Shown here piece by piece: positions 22,991-34,484 of a stretch of DNA of 64,000 bases (position 1 is its first letter; the number at the start of each line of letters is the position of its first letter). The DNA comes from Ophioderma brevispina. Lineage: Eukaryota; Echinodermata; Ophiuroidea; Amphilepidida; Ophiodermatidae. A model generated the notes under the pieces. That model did not search any database, was not told the DNA's origin, and saw nothing but the letters and a program-made list of their open reading frames with translations. The position numbers and the translations under genes are program-made. Where the stretch lies: the NCBI GenBank assembly GCA_023653785.1, contig JAMKCH010012640.1, positions 57,572 through 121,571 on the forward strand. The letters are read 5' to 3'.

Positions 22991-23760
22991 CGGAAAACTC
23001 AAGGTTACGAAGGTGGGGTGGTTACAACCCCCCCCCCTTTCAGGTTTTTTCCCCGGCTGCAAACCCCCCTTTTGGGGGCCAAATGTAAATGTCCAATTGC
23101 ATCCGCTCCTTTTGACCACAAAACAAACAGCCACGGGTATAGGTAAGATAACAGGGTGATCCAAAGTGATGGATAGGGGTGGCAACCATACCCCCCCCCC
23201 CTTCGGAAGAGAGTACCAAAAATGCTAACACAACACAGGAACAGTCGAAGACACTTGATCTTGGTACCCATAGATAGCTATGGTCCTCATCTTCATTGAT
23301 ACCCAAGGGAGTACCAACATGCATAGCATTACGTCACAATGACGTCATAAAGTTCGCATTCAGCAAAATGCCATTTCCATAGACACCAAAAGTGAAACAT
23401 CAATTTTTCGCCAAAAAGGTTAGAAAATCAGTTTTCATGCGGTTTTTGATTTTACTTGATGGGAAATGACTAGTTTTATAAAATTACAACATTGTAGAGC
23501 TATAATAAGGTGTTTGAGTCGCCACAAAATGCAAAAAACAAATTTCCACCTATATCAGTATTTCTACTCCCTCAACATTGTGACGTCATGGTGACGTCCC
23601 CACCCATAATGGGGATGTTGGTAAACTTATTTTGGTACCAATGCGAAAGAAGAAACTCTAAATATCTTTCTTTACAGGAATCGGGTGTTCAGTAGTGCGA
23701 AATCACAGGGGGTGGGAACAACCCCCCCCCCCCCTGAGTGTTGTTACAAAAAAGGGCTCA
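22991..23760 (-). repeat. Family F element, inverted
   Basis: In reverse complement this matches the 10-kb, 14-kb and 62-kb F copies. It has paired GGTGG/CCACC-type blocks with poly(C) at 23020-23040, 23190-23205 and 23718-23735, 'aggttagaaaatc', 'atgcggtttt.gat', 'gggaaatgactagtttta' and end-like 'ggtagacaagggtt'. TGACGTCA occurs at 23340-23347 and 23581-23588. No coding capacity. Confidence 0.65.
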
Positions 23761-23944
23761 GGTAGACAAGGGTTCAAGTAGGGTATATCGTGTTTATAGA
23801 CTTTTAGTTTGCCAGCTCGGTTCATCATTCCAACCAAAACTTCACAGTGCATAATCGACAAATTGTTATAGCACTGAGAGATCGGGGGTGGGGGGAAATC
23901 ACATATGAAATGGATATGGTGTAGGCTGCGCTTCAAATCAGGGG

Positions 23945-24235
23945 GACATTCGTGACAGATGGACTAAAAAAACATAGGGGTCTTTGGGTGAGAGACCGCC
24001 AAAGTGCCCCAAAATAAGGGGTTTTCGGATGACAAATTTGCTAAATATAGAAAATTGCAAAAGTTCACCCAAAATTGGGGTCGTTGAGTGAAATTATTTG
24101 AGGAAAAGATAGGGTAACAGTTTGTTAAATTAAAAAAATATGGGGCCTTTGGGTGACATTGCAAATATATGGGGTCTTGGGTGACAGTGATGCTGAAAAT
24201 GGGGGTCTAAACAGCCTTACATGCGTGTCACCTCC
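23945..24235 (+). repeat. Degenerate tandem repeat with 'ggggtctttgggtga' core
   Basis: The motif 'ggggtc.tt.gggtgaca' and variants recur at about 23977, 24030, 24078, 24145 and 24175, roughly every 30-65 bases. The block ends 'gggggtctaaacagcc' followed by 'cgtgtcacctccaagatagg'. I recognise the style from repeats in other invertebrate genomes but cannot name a family. Confidence 0.6.
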
Positions 24236-24898
24236 AAGATAGGAGTGCCCCCTGGTGAGACATACGAACTAAATTCCTTATGCTTGGAACATGATATCAC
24301 CTATCTCTGGGACGCATTTTGTCCAGTTGCTGCGACAGGGTTTTGTAAATAATGTTTTTTTCGTCCTTGTCGCGCAAAAAAAAATAAGAAATAACCTTTT
24401 TAGTGGAGGGGCCTATGTTCTCCAGAGAGTGATTTTATGAAGTTCATGTTAATTGTTGGCAACTATTATAAATGTATTCTACTGGGTCTAACTATTCAGA
24501 AAAACAATGTTGCCATTTTTTCTGTTGACCTTTAGTGACCCTGACACGAGGTCAAAGGTCAAAATGGTCATACATCGTCCAAAGTATATCGACCTTGGTA
24601 TCAAAATGTGGCAAATTTCACAAGGAATATTGTATATGTATTTATTTTGTTACTTGCGCTTTTGTTTTCTTGTTATATGCAAATAAGCTAATTAGAGACG
24701 ATAATATGCATAAATTTGCCTTATTCAGACCCCAGTCGGGTGAGTCCTGACCAAAGCAAGAATTAGGCCTCATGTTTTTGCACAATGTATAGTGAATCCT
24801 ACACAACCCCATTATACCTTGCTAATAATGCCCATGGCTAAGGAAACCAAGTTGTTTCATGAAAATGTACAAGAGAAAATGGTTGATGTAGTCTGTAT
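24236..24898. other. Low-copy stretch containing one DR1 motif
   Basis: AT-rich DNA with no gene signal. A perfect AGGTCAAAGGTCA lies at 24549-24561. A 71-codon open frame at 24535-24750 has no recognisable motif. Nothing else was identified. Confidence 0.5.
24549..24561 (+). promoter_or_regulatory. DR1-type nuclear receptor motif
   Basis: A perfect direct repeat of AGGTCA with one-base spacing, the consensus bound by RXR and HNF4 type nuclear receptors. Function is unproven. Confidence 0.4.
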
Positions 24899-25442
24899 CC
24901 CTCGTCTTACCAAGCCTTTTTTGTAACACGGTTTACCAAGGGGGTCTGGGAGAATTTGTTATAAAGCACCCGATGCTTATGATATTGATACCAGTGGATA
25001 TAGTTATGGACCTCCTCTTTCCATTGATACCAAAATAAGTACCAACATACCTAGTATGACGTCACAATGACGTCATAAAGTCATTGTGCCGACAAAATTG
25101 GCATTTTCCATAGAAAATAGGCGAAAATTCAATTTTGGGCTAAAATCGTAGGAATATCGGATTTTCATGCAGTTTTCAGCTCTAAATGATGGCAATGGAC
25201 TAGTTTTACATAAACATAGAATTTTAGAGCCACGCTGAGCATAATATTTTCAAAATGTACCATAAAATATCTGTAGTGGCAACCCCCCCCCCCTTCGACT
25301 TTAAAGGCATATCCTAACCCCGGTGAATGTGCTACCTTCACATTTTTTTCGCTAAAATGACCAGAAAGGATGAGAGAACGATTACCCACAAGCTTTTACG
25401 AAAGCTTTTGGCATTTTAGTGCACCCTTGGTAAGACTAGGGT
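24899..25442. mobile_element. Non-autonomous DNA transposon, F-related (F2)
   Basis: The terminal inverted repeats are imperfect: CCTCGTCTTACCAAG at the left and CTTGGTAAGACTAGGG at the right. The interior has 'gcacccgatg', a pair of TGACGTCA palindromes (25057-25064 and 25068-25075), 'catgcagttttcagctcta' and a G/C-tract block at 25275-25293. Part of it recurs at 28935-29430. The ends are related to those of family F (CCTCGTCTACCG). I could not fix a target-site duplication or a superfamily. Confidence 0.65.
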
Positions 25443-25990
25443 TAAACCAAATCTATGGAATGAATTGTTGATATAACCGTGAAACAACCACGTGCACGAC
25501 TCGCACTACAGAGACAAAGTTAGTGTTACCAGTTATCTTTTCAGTATCAGCCTCATGTGTGATTTTTTAATTATTCCTTCCATCCAGGGCCCGGGGTGGT
25601 CACTGTTCATTGATAAGGGGATATCATGTGCGACCAAAGAAACACTTAAAAAGGGTATATTTTCAAGATTGTGCACGATACATACGTAAAAAGGGTAGCA
25701 AAACCACTGAAATCTTGAAGAAAAGGGCGTACATTTCACACTTGAACCGGAATTGAACTTACATTAGTGTACGACTTGGAAATTTCGAGTTTGTATCGTA
25801 TTAGGCTCATTTTGTGTAAATGAGCTATTCAGTATAGCCTATAGACACAAATTTCTACTTGCTTAAGGGTCAAATATTGCCAATACTTAGTAATTAAGGG
25901 TAGGATATTACACTTACCATACTTGTTTAGGGGTGTCTTTTAGACCAATCAAATTACTTGTACTTGTTTACGGTACTTTTTAAAACTCCT
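25443..25990. other. No recognisable feature
   Basis: AT-rich low-copy sequence. It contains 60-70 codon frames on both strands that overlap each other and look random. No repeat partner was found in the window. Confidence 0.5.
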
Positions 25991-26115
25991 TGTTTAGGGG
26001 GTGCGGGACTTTGAAATTGTGGACTTTTTGGTAAAAGCAAACTCATCCCCCCCCCCCCTAAAATGGCCCTTTTTGAACATCTCATCACTAAAAAGTGGAC
26101 TTTCTTGTCAACCTT
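25991..26115 (+). mobile_element. Partial family E (hAT-like MITE)
   Basis: The sequence 'ggggg tgcgggactttg', a C run, 'ccctttttgaacatctcat' and 'aaaaagtggactt' follows the order of the E copy at 365-515. Both terminal repeats are missing. Confidence 0.55.
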
Positions 26116-26148
26116 CTCTACACTTTAGACCATTTTATGGACAGAATC

Positions 26149-26248
<100 letters not shown>

Positions 26249-26379
26249 TGGGACGGTGATCTGCTGCTGATCTCAGGATATTCCCCATGCATTTCCATAC
26301 TGCCAGTGCCCACATTCATGAACAAAACTCATAAGCTTAGGGTATGGTTTTGAATTAGGTTCTGTAACAATTAGATCAT

Positions 26380-27000
26380 TACAAATGAGCGGATTGAGTG
26401 CTAGCCATTTCAATTTGCATATTCTGGGGTCAAATTGGCCAAAAAACATTAAAACTGTCCAAAAATCCATAAATGAGTAAAATGCCTTCCTTCTCAACAA
26501 TCATAATGGGGAATATGTAAAGTTTCTTCCCAAAGAACTATAATTAACTGAAAAGAGTAGTAGTCATTTCAATTGACACGTTGTAGGGTAAAAATGGCCA
26601 AACAAGTTCAAATTTGTCCAAAATTAGGTCAAAATGGCCAAACAAGTTCAAATTTGTCCAAAAATAATAAATTAGTCATAACACTCATTTTCAAAATAGC
26701 TTAAAGGAACATAATTCATTTACTTCACAGGACAGTGATTAAGTAAATGAAGTGCTATTGGGCTGAGGATCAAAATGAACTAAAGATTGGAGGGGGTAAT
26801 CTCAAGATTTATGGTCAATATGGTCAGAAAATATTAACTTAAACTATGATTGACAAATGTAATGCAGCAATAATTTTCCTTAATGCTTATTGCTATCCAT
26901 TAAATTTACATCACTCAGTAAATTAGGGTATTGGCTATTCAAATTCTCAGATTTGATGGAAATTTACCACAAATGGCTAAATTAGCTCTATTACCCTATT
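26380..27000 (-). repeat. 'ggccattttgacc' repeat family, inverted relative to 30880-31400
   Basis: It has 'ggggtcaaattggccaaa' and a 40-bp direct duplication, with 'aaaatggccaaacaagttca' at 26591 and 26631. In reverse complement it follows the motif order of the tandem block at 30880-31400 ('tttggacaatttgaccc', 'ggccattttgacccc'). Together the two blocks flank 27.1-30.8 kb in inverted orientation. Confidence 0.5.
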
Positions 27001-28005
27001 TGTCAAAATTCTTAATCAGGCCATAGTTCACATTACCAGAGTACATTAAAGTTGAAAATGAGTTGGCCATTATAATACACTTTTCTTGGAGGGCGCAAAG
27101 AAATCAAAAGTTGTTATACCCGCTTGCGAAGTGGCGGGTATATTGTGCTCCTTGTGATTCTTCCTAATCGTCTTCTTCTTCGTCATCAAACACACAAGTT
27201 GTAAGCCTCTAGCTCCAAAACTTCAAAGGCCATAGAGCCCCCACTTGGCACAATGATAGCCCATGATACCCTCTAGTGCCTTTGAGCAACCTCGACCCCA
27301 GAGGTCAAATGTCACGAGCTACATAGATACATGTGAAACCTATTATGGCATCTAGCTCCGTAATTACAATCGCGCTAAAGCCCCAACTTGGCACCTCATA
27401 CTATGACATACACAAAAATGTATGATGGCCATTTTGTAGGGGTAGCTTAAACGAGCTAGGGGCTCGCAAAAAATTATACAGGGGTCAAAATTCAAAAGTG
27501 GTCCAATGTTTTCGAATTGCATACCAAAATGTTCGTATGATCATAAGGATTAAAAAAATGTATAGTTTATGCTATCTCTGACTTACCATTAAGGAGTTAT
27601 AAGCTGAAAACGCTTTTATTGGTAGGTCCAGAGGTTAAATTTACCTTCAAGGGGTCAAATCAACAATGCTACAATTTCAGTGGAAATGGTCTCATATTGT
27701 TTGTAATGTTATTACAATTAAAATAAGGAATAATTTGGACCATCTGCAATGTGAAATTAACAAGTTACGCACCTTAATAGTACTACCCCTATACCCCCTA
27801 TAGGGGCTGGGGTTAATTTTTGGTGTAACTTGATAACTATACATTGTACATTGTCCAAACTATACCTTATTTTCATGCATGTCATAGTATGAGGTAGCCC
27901 TGGTATAAATGCCTCTTTGCCCCCCCCCCCAGCTGGTACCAATAAGGCTACTTCAGATGGTCTGGCTCATCCACTATAGTGCCTCTGACCAATCTCGAAC
28001 CCCAG

Positions 28006-28018
28006 AGGTCAAAGGTCA
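28006..28018 (+). promoter_or_regulatory. DR1-type nuclear receptor motif
   Basis: A perfect AGGTCAAAGGTCA, part of the 149-bp repeat unit. Related positions in neighbouring units are mutated, for example 'gaacaaaggtca' and 'aggacaaaggtca'. Confidence 0.4.
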
Positions 28019-28461
28019 CGGGTTACATAGGCAAATATATGTGAATCATCAAGAACAAAGTTGTAAGGTGCTAGCCCCAAAACTTCAAAGGCCCTAGAGC
28101 TCCCACTTGGCACAATGATAGCCCATGACGCCCTCTAGTGCCTCTGGGCAATCTCGACCCCAGCGAACAAAGGTCACGAGCTACATAGGCCAATATGTGA
28201 AACCTATTATGGCATATACCTCCGTAACTGCAATGGCCCTAAAGCCCCCATTTGGCACAAAGATAGCCCATGCACGATCCCTTGTAGTGCCTTTGGCCAA
28301 TCTCGACCCCAGAGGACAAAGGTCACGAGCTACATAGGCCAATATGTGAAACCTATTATGGCATATACCTCCGTAACTGCAATGGCCCTAAAGCCCCCAC
28401 TTGGCACAATGATAGCCCATGCACGATCCCTTGTAGTGCCTTTGGCCAATCTCGACCCCAG

Positions 28462-28474
28462 AGGTCAAAGGTCA
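28462..28474 (+). promoter_or_regulatory. DR1-type nuclear receptor motif
   Basis: A perfect AGGTCAAAGGTCA in the last 149-bp unit, just before the right end of the compound repeat. Confidence 0.4.
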
Positions 28475-28563
28475 TGCACACCACAAACAAGCGGGTAAGC
28501 CGTACTTGCGTGCAAATATAGGGCCATCTAGTTATAATTGTTATTATTAATGCCCTCCTTTAA

Positions 28564-28902
28564 AGGTCCATGGCCCGATCGCTAATAGCCTCGTCCCCAG
28601 AAGCCGGAGTTTACCGGAGTGGCACTTTCCTGGTATCAGAAGAAAGCTACTATTTTTCTCATTACCCTGTGAAATCTTAGAACCAAAGGATTTTTTGGTG
28701 TTGAAGTTATGAGCGACAATGTGCCTCATTTTGGTCGACCAATATTAATTTTACACAGTACTCTATGGGCTTACAAGATCACATTTTTAGCTCTCGCATC
28801 AAAACGGATTGAAATTCGCGCGAAACTTTACAGATGGGGTTTTGGAGTGAAGACGAATCTATCAAGATGAAAACTTCATATTCTTAATCGGGCCATCCCC
28901 CT
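28564..28902 (+). mobile_element. TTAA-flanked MITE derived from family B (B1)
   Basis: TTAA at 28560-28563 and at 28903-28906 bounds a 339-bp element. It starts AGGTCCATGGCCCGATCG and ends, in reverse complement, AGGGGGATGGCCCGATTA, so the ends share ATGGCCCGAT in inverted orientation. The interior matches B1 ('cgctaatagcctcgtcccc', 'gttatgagcgacaatg', 'cgaaactttacagat'). B1 in the compound segment therefore seems to derive from a mobile element. TTAA duplications are typical of piggyBac-type transposons. Confidence 0.68.
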
Positions 28903-28934
28903 TTAAGGTAACTCATAGTGCTATGATACACGAA

Positions 28935-29430
28935 TGAAAAAAATACTAAGAATGCATTCTACAAAGCACCCGATGTTTATTATTTTGTTTTTAGTGGATA
29001 GCTATGGTCCTCCTCTTTCCATTGATATATCAAAATAAGTACCAAAATAACTAGTGTATATAGCATCAGAATGACGTCATCAAGTCCCGAGTCTGCAAAA
29101 TCTATAAGCGAAAATCCAATTTTGTGCTACAAAAGTTTTAGGAATATCGGATTTTCACAGGGTTTCAGCTCTAAATGATGACAAATGGTTAATTTTCTAT
29201 AAAAACAGAGGTTTAGAGTTAAACTGTGCATAATATTTTCGAAAAAGCCCAATTAACTTTCCTCGGGTGGCAACCACCCCCTACCCTTCAAATTTGACGG
29301 CATACCAACTACTGTGAAGGTACTTCACAGTGGTTAGGGTATTAACATTTCACTTTTTTTCGTAACTGACCAAAAAGGATGAGAGAAATGATACCTAAAA
29401 GCTTTTTATGAGCTTTTGGCATTGTAGCGC
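28935..29430 (+). repeat. F2-related repeat, ends missing
   Basis: This matches 24970-25430. Shared landmarks are 'aaagcacccgatg', 'tttccattgata', TGACGTCA (29072-29079), 'aggaatatcggattttca', 'tttcagctctaaatgat', 'ggcatacc', 'aaggatgagag' and 'agcttttggcatt'. Neither terminal inverted repeat is present. Confidence 0.65.
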
Positions 29431-30879
29431 AGTGAATATTTATGTTAATTTTGTTAGCTTTAAATAAACAGGTCAGAATGATTCATTTGGTAAAGAAGAC
29501 CCAAATGGGGAAAAAACAGTCAATGTTCCAATTTGGCGGCATATAAGTATGGGTTAAATGCTCAAAATGTCACTTCTCCTACATGGTTAAGCAAAAATTC
29601 AAGGTTTTTGTGCATATGCCTATTCCGTTATTTAATGTTTAAATCCACCACAGACACTGGGCCCTTTTTTTGTTTGGGGGTGAATCCACCCAGAACGGAC
29701 AAGCTTGATGGAATTTTAGATGTTAATGTTGATCAAATCAGGGTCCAAATTAAACAAGAGCGCCTACCCTCACCTTGATAGATCACTGTATATAACACAT
29801 AATACTAAAACTTACAAAAAGGCATTGAGAGTAGCCTAGAATCAATTTCGTGGAATAAAAATTATACAATTTCCAATTTGAGAACCAGACATAGAGGAGG
29901 GGACATATCAATAAATTGCAGATCAAGATATTTAAGGTATAAAAACTAATTTTAAAACAACTTGGGAATGCGGGATGTTGTGCGGCAAAAAGAATGAGAA
30001 ATAAGTTCTACAAAGAACAGGCAGTATGGGGTATTATTGCATTTTCTTTTGTTCAAATCTAAGTGTTCGGCTATTCTAATGTATAACCTAAGAAATATAT
30101 GTACAATATTAAGATGTGTTTTTAAAACTCATTAAAAAGTAATTAGCTGATTATAAATGTCCATTAAAAAACACTCTGTGATATCGAAAAATCTACACCT
30201 GGCCCTAACAAAATCTTTTTAATACATGTATCAATATAAATCTATATAAACTCACAGGGTTAATGATTAAAAGTAGGACAAAGTCACCGTTTTATCAATT
30301 GGTTCCCATTTTAGTTGATTTTGATAAAATTTGGGGGAAATTTAGAATGTTTGTCCCATTTCGACTCCAAAATCTATGACTTGATTGCAGTCTATATATC
30401 ATGTTTACTTAATTATAGCCCGTGGGATGTGTAAACGCATATAACTTTTGACATACTGTGCCAAAGAGAAGAAACGGAAGAGTACAGATCAAGTGATAAG
30501 TTTGTATCTCACCAATTTTGATTGTTTTGATCAGGTGTTGGTGAATTATTCCCATTATTCCATTTTGACTCAGAAATCTATCAAGTTAAATAGCTAGCAC
30601 TCTTTCACCTGAGAAAGGCAAAACACTTATATGACCAACTTTGATAAGAGAGAGCATTATAATATATTTGGCCATTTCAACCCAATAGCATTTCATCACT
30701 TATCTATACACCTTGACGATTTGACCCATTGTGGAACAATTTTGATCCGTTTTTGGGTTCATTTGTTATAAAAAAATATGAAAACTAGAATGACAAGCAC
30801 TAAATCTACTTATTGACGTTTTCTTGAGATATAACGGACAAAATGTGTACTTGAAAATGTTTGTGAAACCGAAGGTATG
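29431..30879. other. No recognisable gene
   Basis: AT-rich DNA. An 81-codon frame at 29533-29778 has no motif I know. The region from 30300 has scattered phrases related to the tandem block that follows ('ttttgataaaatttggggg', 'ccatttcgactccaaaatct'), suggesting older decayed units. Confidence 0.5.
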
Positions 30880-31400
30880 GGACTGAGGTATCCAATTTTG
30901 GCCATTTTTACACCCAAAATATATTAAATCGAAATGGCTTCCATTTTCCCCACTTAAATGGACTCCTTTGAAGGTGAAGGAACTGTTTATCAATTATTTT
31001 AAGAAATGAAGTATATTCGAATGATTTACCTATTTTTGGACAATTTAACCCTTTTGGGTCATTTTGACCCCAAAATGTATAAATTGGAATGGCTTCTATT
31101 ATATTCACTTAAATAGACCCCTGTGAAGGTAAATGGAAATGTTATGATAGATTATTTTAAGAAAGGAAGGCATTTCGAATGATTTACCTATTTTTTGGAA
31201 ATTTTGACCCTTTTTTGGCCATTTTGACCCCAAAATGTATTAAATTGGAATGGAATACCGTGGATTCACTTAAAATATGATCCTTTTGAGGTAAATGGAC
31301 ATGGCCGATGATTTTTGAGAAAGGAAGCATGTCGGAGTGATTTACATATTTTTGGACAATTTACATTTTTTGAGCCTTTTGTACTCTAAAATACAAAAAA
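30880..31400 (+). repeat. 158-bp tandem repeat, about three units
   Basis: The unit holds 'ggccattttgaccccaaaat', 'aaattggaatggcttc', 'ttcacttaaatgga', 'gaaggtaaatgga', 'gattattttaagaaaggaag' and 'gaatgatttacctatttttgg'. The 'ccaaaat.tat' anchor occurs near 30912, 31071 and 31230. Units differ by about 15-20 percent. Short minus-strand frames span units but are not kept in phase. Confidence 0.75.
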
Positions 31401-33174
31401 AATGTAGAAAGGCCAACACCCCTACGTTGATCTACATCCCATGGTGGTATGAATCCACTAGGTTGGACCTTTTGTAACAAACAACGCCGTCAAAAGTCAT
31501 ATGGTGGTCTTTGGCCGGCCGTCCTAATAGTTAGAACCCCAATAGATTCTTACTTTGTTTTGGCTACAGAAATGTCTAAAAGTGATTTTGATTTGGTTTA
31601 TATTCAATGTTAGACATACGCTGAATTTTATATTTGCTCCTATAAGAAATACATTTTTGAACCAAAGAAACATTCCTTTCAGATGGGGATAGTTTTTATG
31701 GAAAGTTTTTACATCAGGGCCCCTTTTGGTTTTTATTAAGGGACACCTGATATGTAAATCTCTCACTGCACCTTTAAGTTTATTTTGTTATGCGAGCTCA
31801 GTTTAAACAGTGTTTTATCTAATATTAAGGTTTTAAACAACTCACTTTCTTCTTCCTTTGTGCGAAAACACTGCAATTTTGAGTTGTTTTTCTTTCTTTC
31901 TTTCTTTCTATCAATATAAACAGGATGTCACTGACTAGTAAAAAATGAGTAAAAATCTTTTCGAATGCTTAAACATTCCTCCGACTTGAAACAAATTCTA
32001 TGAACCAGTAGTTTACCTATAACATGGACAATCATTCCTAGGACCGTCCTCATCGGGATTGGACGATAATTCCTAAGGATAGATATTCTACCTTGAACCG
32101 GTGTAGAAGTAAACCATTGTCCGGCGTACTCTAGGTCCGGGAACAATGGTTGAACAATAGGGCAATCGCAACATTACGCAACATTAGTTTCAACATTAGT
32201 TTCACGCTTATTCCGTTATCGTCATGGCGCCCGGACTATGGCTCCAAACGGACTATACTGCTTTCACACCGGGACAATAGTTCCCTCAAGACTTATAGTT
32301 CACTAGATTGGATACTAATTCACAAGTACTGCAGTCCAGTTGGACATGGACACTTGTCCCTAAGAAACGATATTCCACTCTGCTCTGTAAGGGCATCAAT
32401 TTGTATAAGGACGGTAATTTCGGACTTAGAAATACTTTGGACATGGGCTCCCCCCCCGGCCAGGGTTGTGTTTTGTACTCGCATAAAAAGCCTGATGTAG
32501 GTGGCCCGCGGTAGTTTTTTTTTACCACCACCCATGCTCAAGGAGCACTGACTCTACACACATGCTGGGCTGCCGCACAGTTGAATGGTCGCCGAGCGTG
32601 AAAAAAAACAGGAAAGTTGTTGTTTATATAACAATATGGCCGGAAACGATGCACACACCTGCTGGTGCACTTATTCCACGAAGATGTCTTATTGTTTGAC
32701 AAGTGCCATGCATTGTTACCCCATATTGTATAGGGTAAAAAAAAAACTTCCTGATTTTCAATGGAGACTCAGACCGCCTATCATGGACAGGTCAGGTATC
32801 CAGGAGGTCTCCCCACTAACCTCAAGGTCAGCTGTTGAGTTTCTTTTTATCCCCCTGGCTTGAAAAGCAGAGGGGTATTGTGAGGGCGTTGCAGGTCCGT
32901 ATGTAGGTGGGTTCCAGTTTGTATTAGCTTTATAACCAAGGTTAAATTTTCGTTTTTCAGGCTCCTTCGAAAAGTCCGATTGAAACCAGACTGGGGTTAA
33001 GTGCAATAGGGGTTCCCTCATACGAGCATGATGTCAAAGGTCATGGACCAGGTCAAAGGTCATCTGAGTCATTTCCATATGGCCAACTTGCCAGGGGGTG
33101 ACGCAAGTTTACTTGCAGTATTTTTTTAACTTCTTAACTTGAGAAAACAATGAAAATTTTAATATTTTAAAAGA
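31401..33174. other. Mostly low-copy DNA; TTTC microsatellite; two DR1-like sites
   Basis: No gene was recognised. A TTTC microsatellite lies at about 31890-31908. Between 32000 and 32510, short phrases of the type 'ccgggaacaatggtt', 'ccggactatggctcc' and 'ccgggacaatagttcc' recur irregularly. Bases 32850-33110 carry 'ccccctggcttg', 'cagaggggtattgtgag' and two AGGTCA-type pairs. Overlapping 70-116 codon frames at 32150-32530 are on both strands and look incidental. Confidence 0.45.
33050..33062 (+). promoter_or_regulatory. DR1-type nuclear receptor motif
   Basis: A perfect AGGTCAAAGGTCA. An imperfect one (ATGTCAAAGGTCA) lies 19 bases upstream, giving two adjacent direct-repeat sites. Confidence 0.4.
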
Positions 33175-33252
33175 GCAGAAGCGGGCTTCAACCGAGAACA
33201 CTGGATCATGAGATCAGCTATCTAACCAGTGCTAACCACAAGACCAGCAAGG
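33175..33252 (-). other. tRNA-derived SINE head or tRNA pseudogene
   Basis: On the minus strand, 'cttgtggttagcactgg' (A-box-like) is followed by 'ttagatagctgatctcatga' and then 'tctcggttgaagcccgc', a B box with one base missing from GGTTCGAAGCC. An AT-rich segment with A/T runs lies downstream on the same strand (33120-33174), as in SINE bodies. No clean cloverleaf can be drawn, so a working tRNA is unlikely. Confidence 0.5.
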
Positions 33253-33689
33253 ATTGGTATGCCAGATTTGTCATTCTATCATTGATAACATTACGGAATA
33301 AATCGCTACTGCTATTGTGATCAGCAATCAACATATAATGAATAGCTTCGCTTTGGAACGGTTGCCACAACCTAGGCTCCAGAAGCCATGAGTGGTGGTC
33401 ATAATCCATGGTGCATGGTCCAGGTCTCCCCAAAAACAGGATACCATCTGCCTTCCCCAAGAACCTCAGCTTGGCTGAATTGGAGATATCAGATTCATAG
33501 TGGTGTAGTTTATTGCAATAATTTCAAGCTGTCCTTGCGTGCCGGTAATGGTCTTTCTTGCTGTGGCAACATAGGACCTTATGGTACCTGAAGTCCCGGA
33601 CCTCTTTGAGTGGGTACCATCTGTAGTGCAGATATCTTCTCATTGACAGCCAATATTCCTTCTGTTGGCGTGTAGACTAAATGTTATAG

Positions 33690-33997
33690 ATCAACTTATC
33701 ATTAGACGAATGGGTTTAGTACAAAATGGGGTTAGATACGTGGTTATTATACCAACTGGGTATTAGACTAAATGTGGGTAGACCAAATGATATAGATAAA
33801 GTGGAGATAGAACTATGGATATTAGCCGAATGGTTTTAGACAAGATGGCAATTAGGACCATTGGTTATTAGACCAAGTGACAATAGACTTAGTGGTTAGT
33901 TAGCCTAAGTGGCCCCCAATTAGACATTGATTTTAGCGAAAAACGTTTTAGGACCAAGTGGATTAGACGGACTGCGAATAGACCAAGTAATGATAAC
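33690..33997 (+). repeat. Minisatellite, roughly 15-20 bp 'tagaccaagtgg' unit
   Basis: Variants of 'attagaccaagtggtt' repeat irregularly ('gggtattagactaaatg', 'ggtagaccaaatgatat', 'ggttattagaccaagtgac', 'ggattagacggactg'). Units have drifted and differ in length. The array stops where family A begins. Confidence 0.75.
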
Positions 33998-34236
33998 CCT
34001 GCAAGCGGCCATCTTGGATTTTTTGGGGTGAATGACAGAAATTAAATCACGAATCGGAATCCTTGCGCTCGCCTTAGCCGGAAAAGTGTCTGTGTACATG
34101 CTTCTAAGTGCTCAAGCGACCCAATTAATTTTGTGGAGGGACATAGGAGTCGTGGTTTCCTAATAGGTGCATAGAAGCCAAATCATCATCATGCTTACTA
34201 GCCAGGGAATGGTCCGGAAACTATATATAATAATAT

Positions 34237-34484
34237 TTGAGCGATTGGAAAACTCGCCACAGGGTGGGAAATTTATATTTTGAGTTTTTATTATCACTGG
34301 CAGAGTTTGAAATATTAAGTTACCATAACTGTATCTTTACTTCTTTGATACACACTTCAAAAGGTACGCCTTATACAATCTGACAAAAGTAAAAAGTACA
34401 GTATAACAGATTTTAAAGCTATTTTCTTATTTTTTTTTTCAAAAACGTCTGTGCGACATGTGGCGGGTTTTCCCAGATCACATC
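34237..34484. mobile_element. MITE in family A with GGAAAA.(C/T)CGCCACA ends
   Basis: It interrupts the conserved A sequence 'actataataat...tatgtttatc'. The left end contains GATTGGAAAACTCGCCACA (34243-34261). The right end in reverse complement reads GATCTGGGAAAACCCGCCACA (34459-34479), an imperfect inverted repeat of about 20 bp. The size is about 250 bp. An 'aataat' string on both sides may be a target duplication, but the A/T context makes this ambiguous. Confidence 0.65.

Larger units (their letters stand above)
27114..28537 (+). repeat. Compound repeat with 149-bp tandem units and DR1 motifs
   Basis: It begins 'ttatacccgcttgcgaag' followed by a small foldback (cccgc...gcggg) and ends 'caagcgggtaagccg' then 'gggccatctagttataa'. 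Inside, a block beginning 'cacttggcacaatgatag' and running through 'ctcgaccccagaggtcaaag' to 'gcaatggccctaaagcccc' repeats. Consecutive copies at 28171 and 28320 are 149 bp apart and nearly identical, with older copies upstream (from about 27240). No protein is encoded. Confidence 0.75.

Noticed and set aside
33175..33252. Functional tRNA gene
   Set aside because: The B box lacks a base, no clear anticodon stem or acceptor pairing could be drawn, and it resembles a SINE head.
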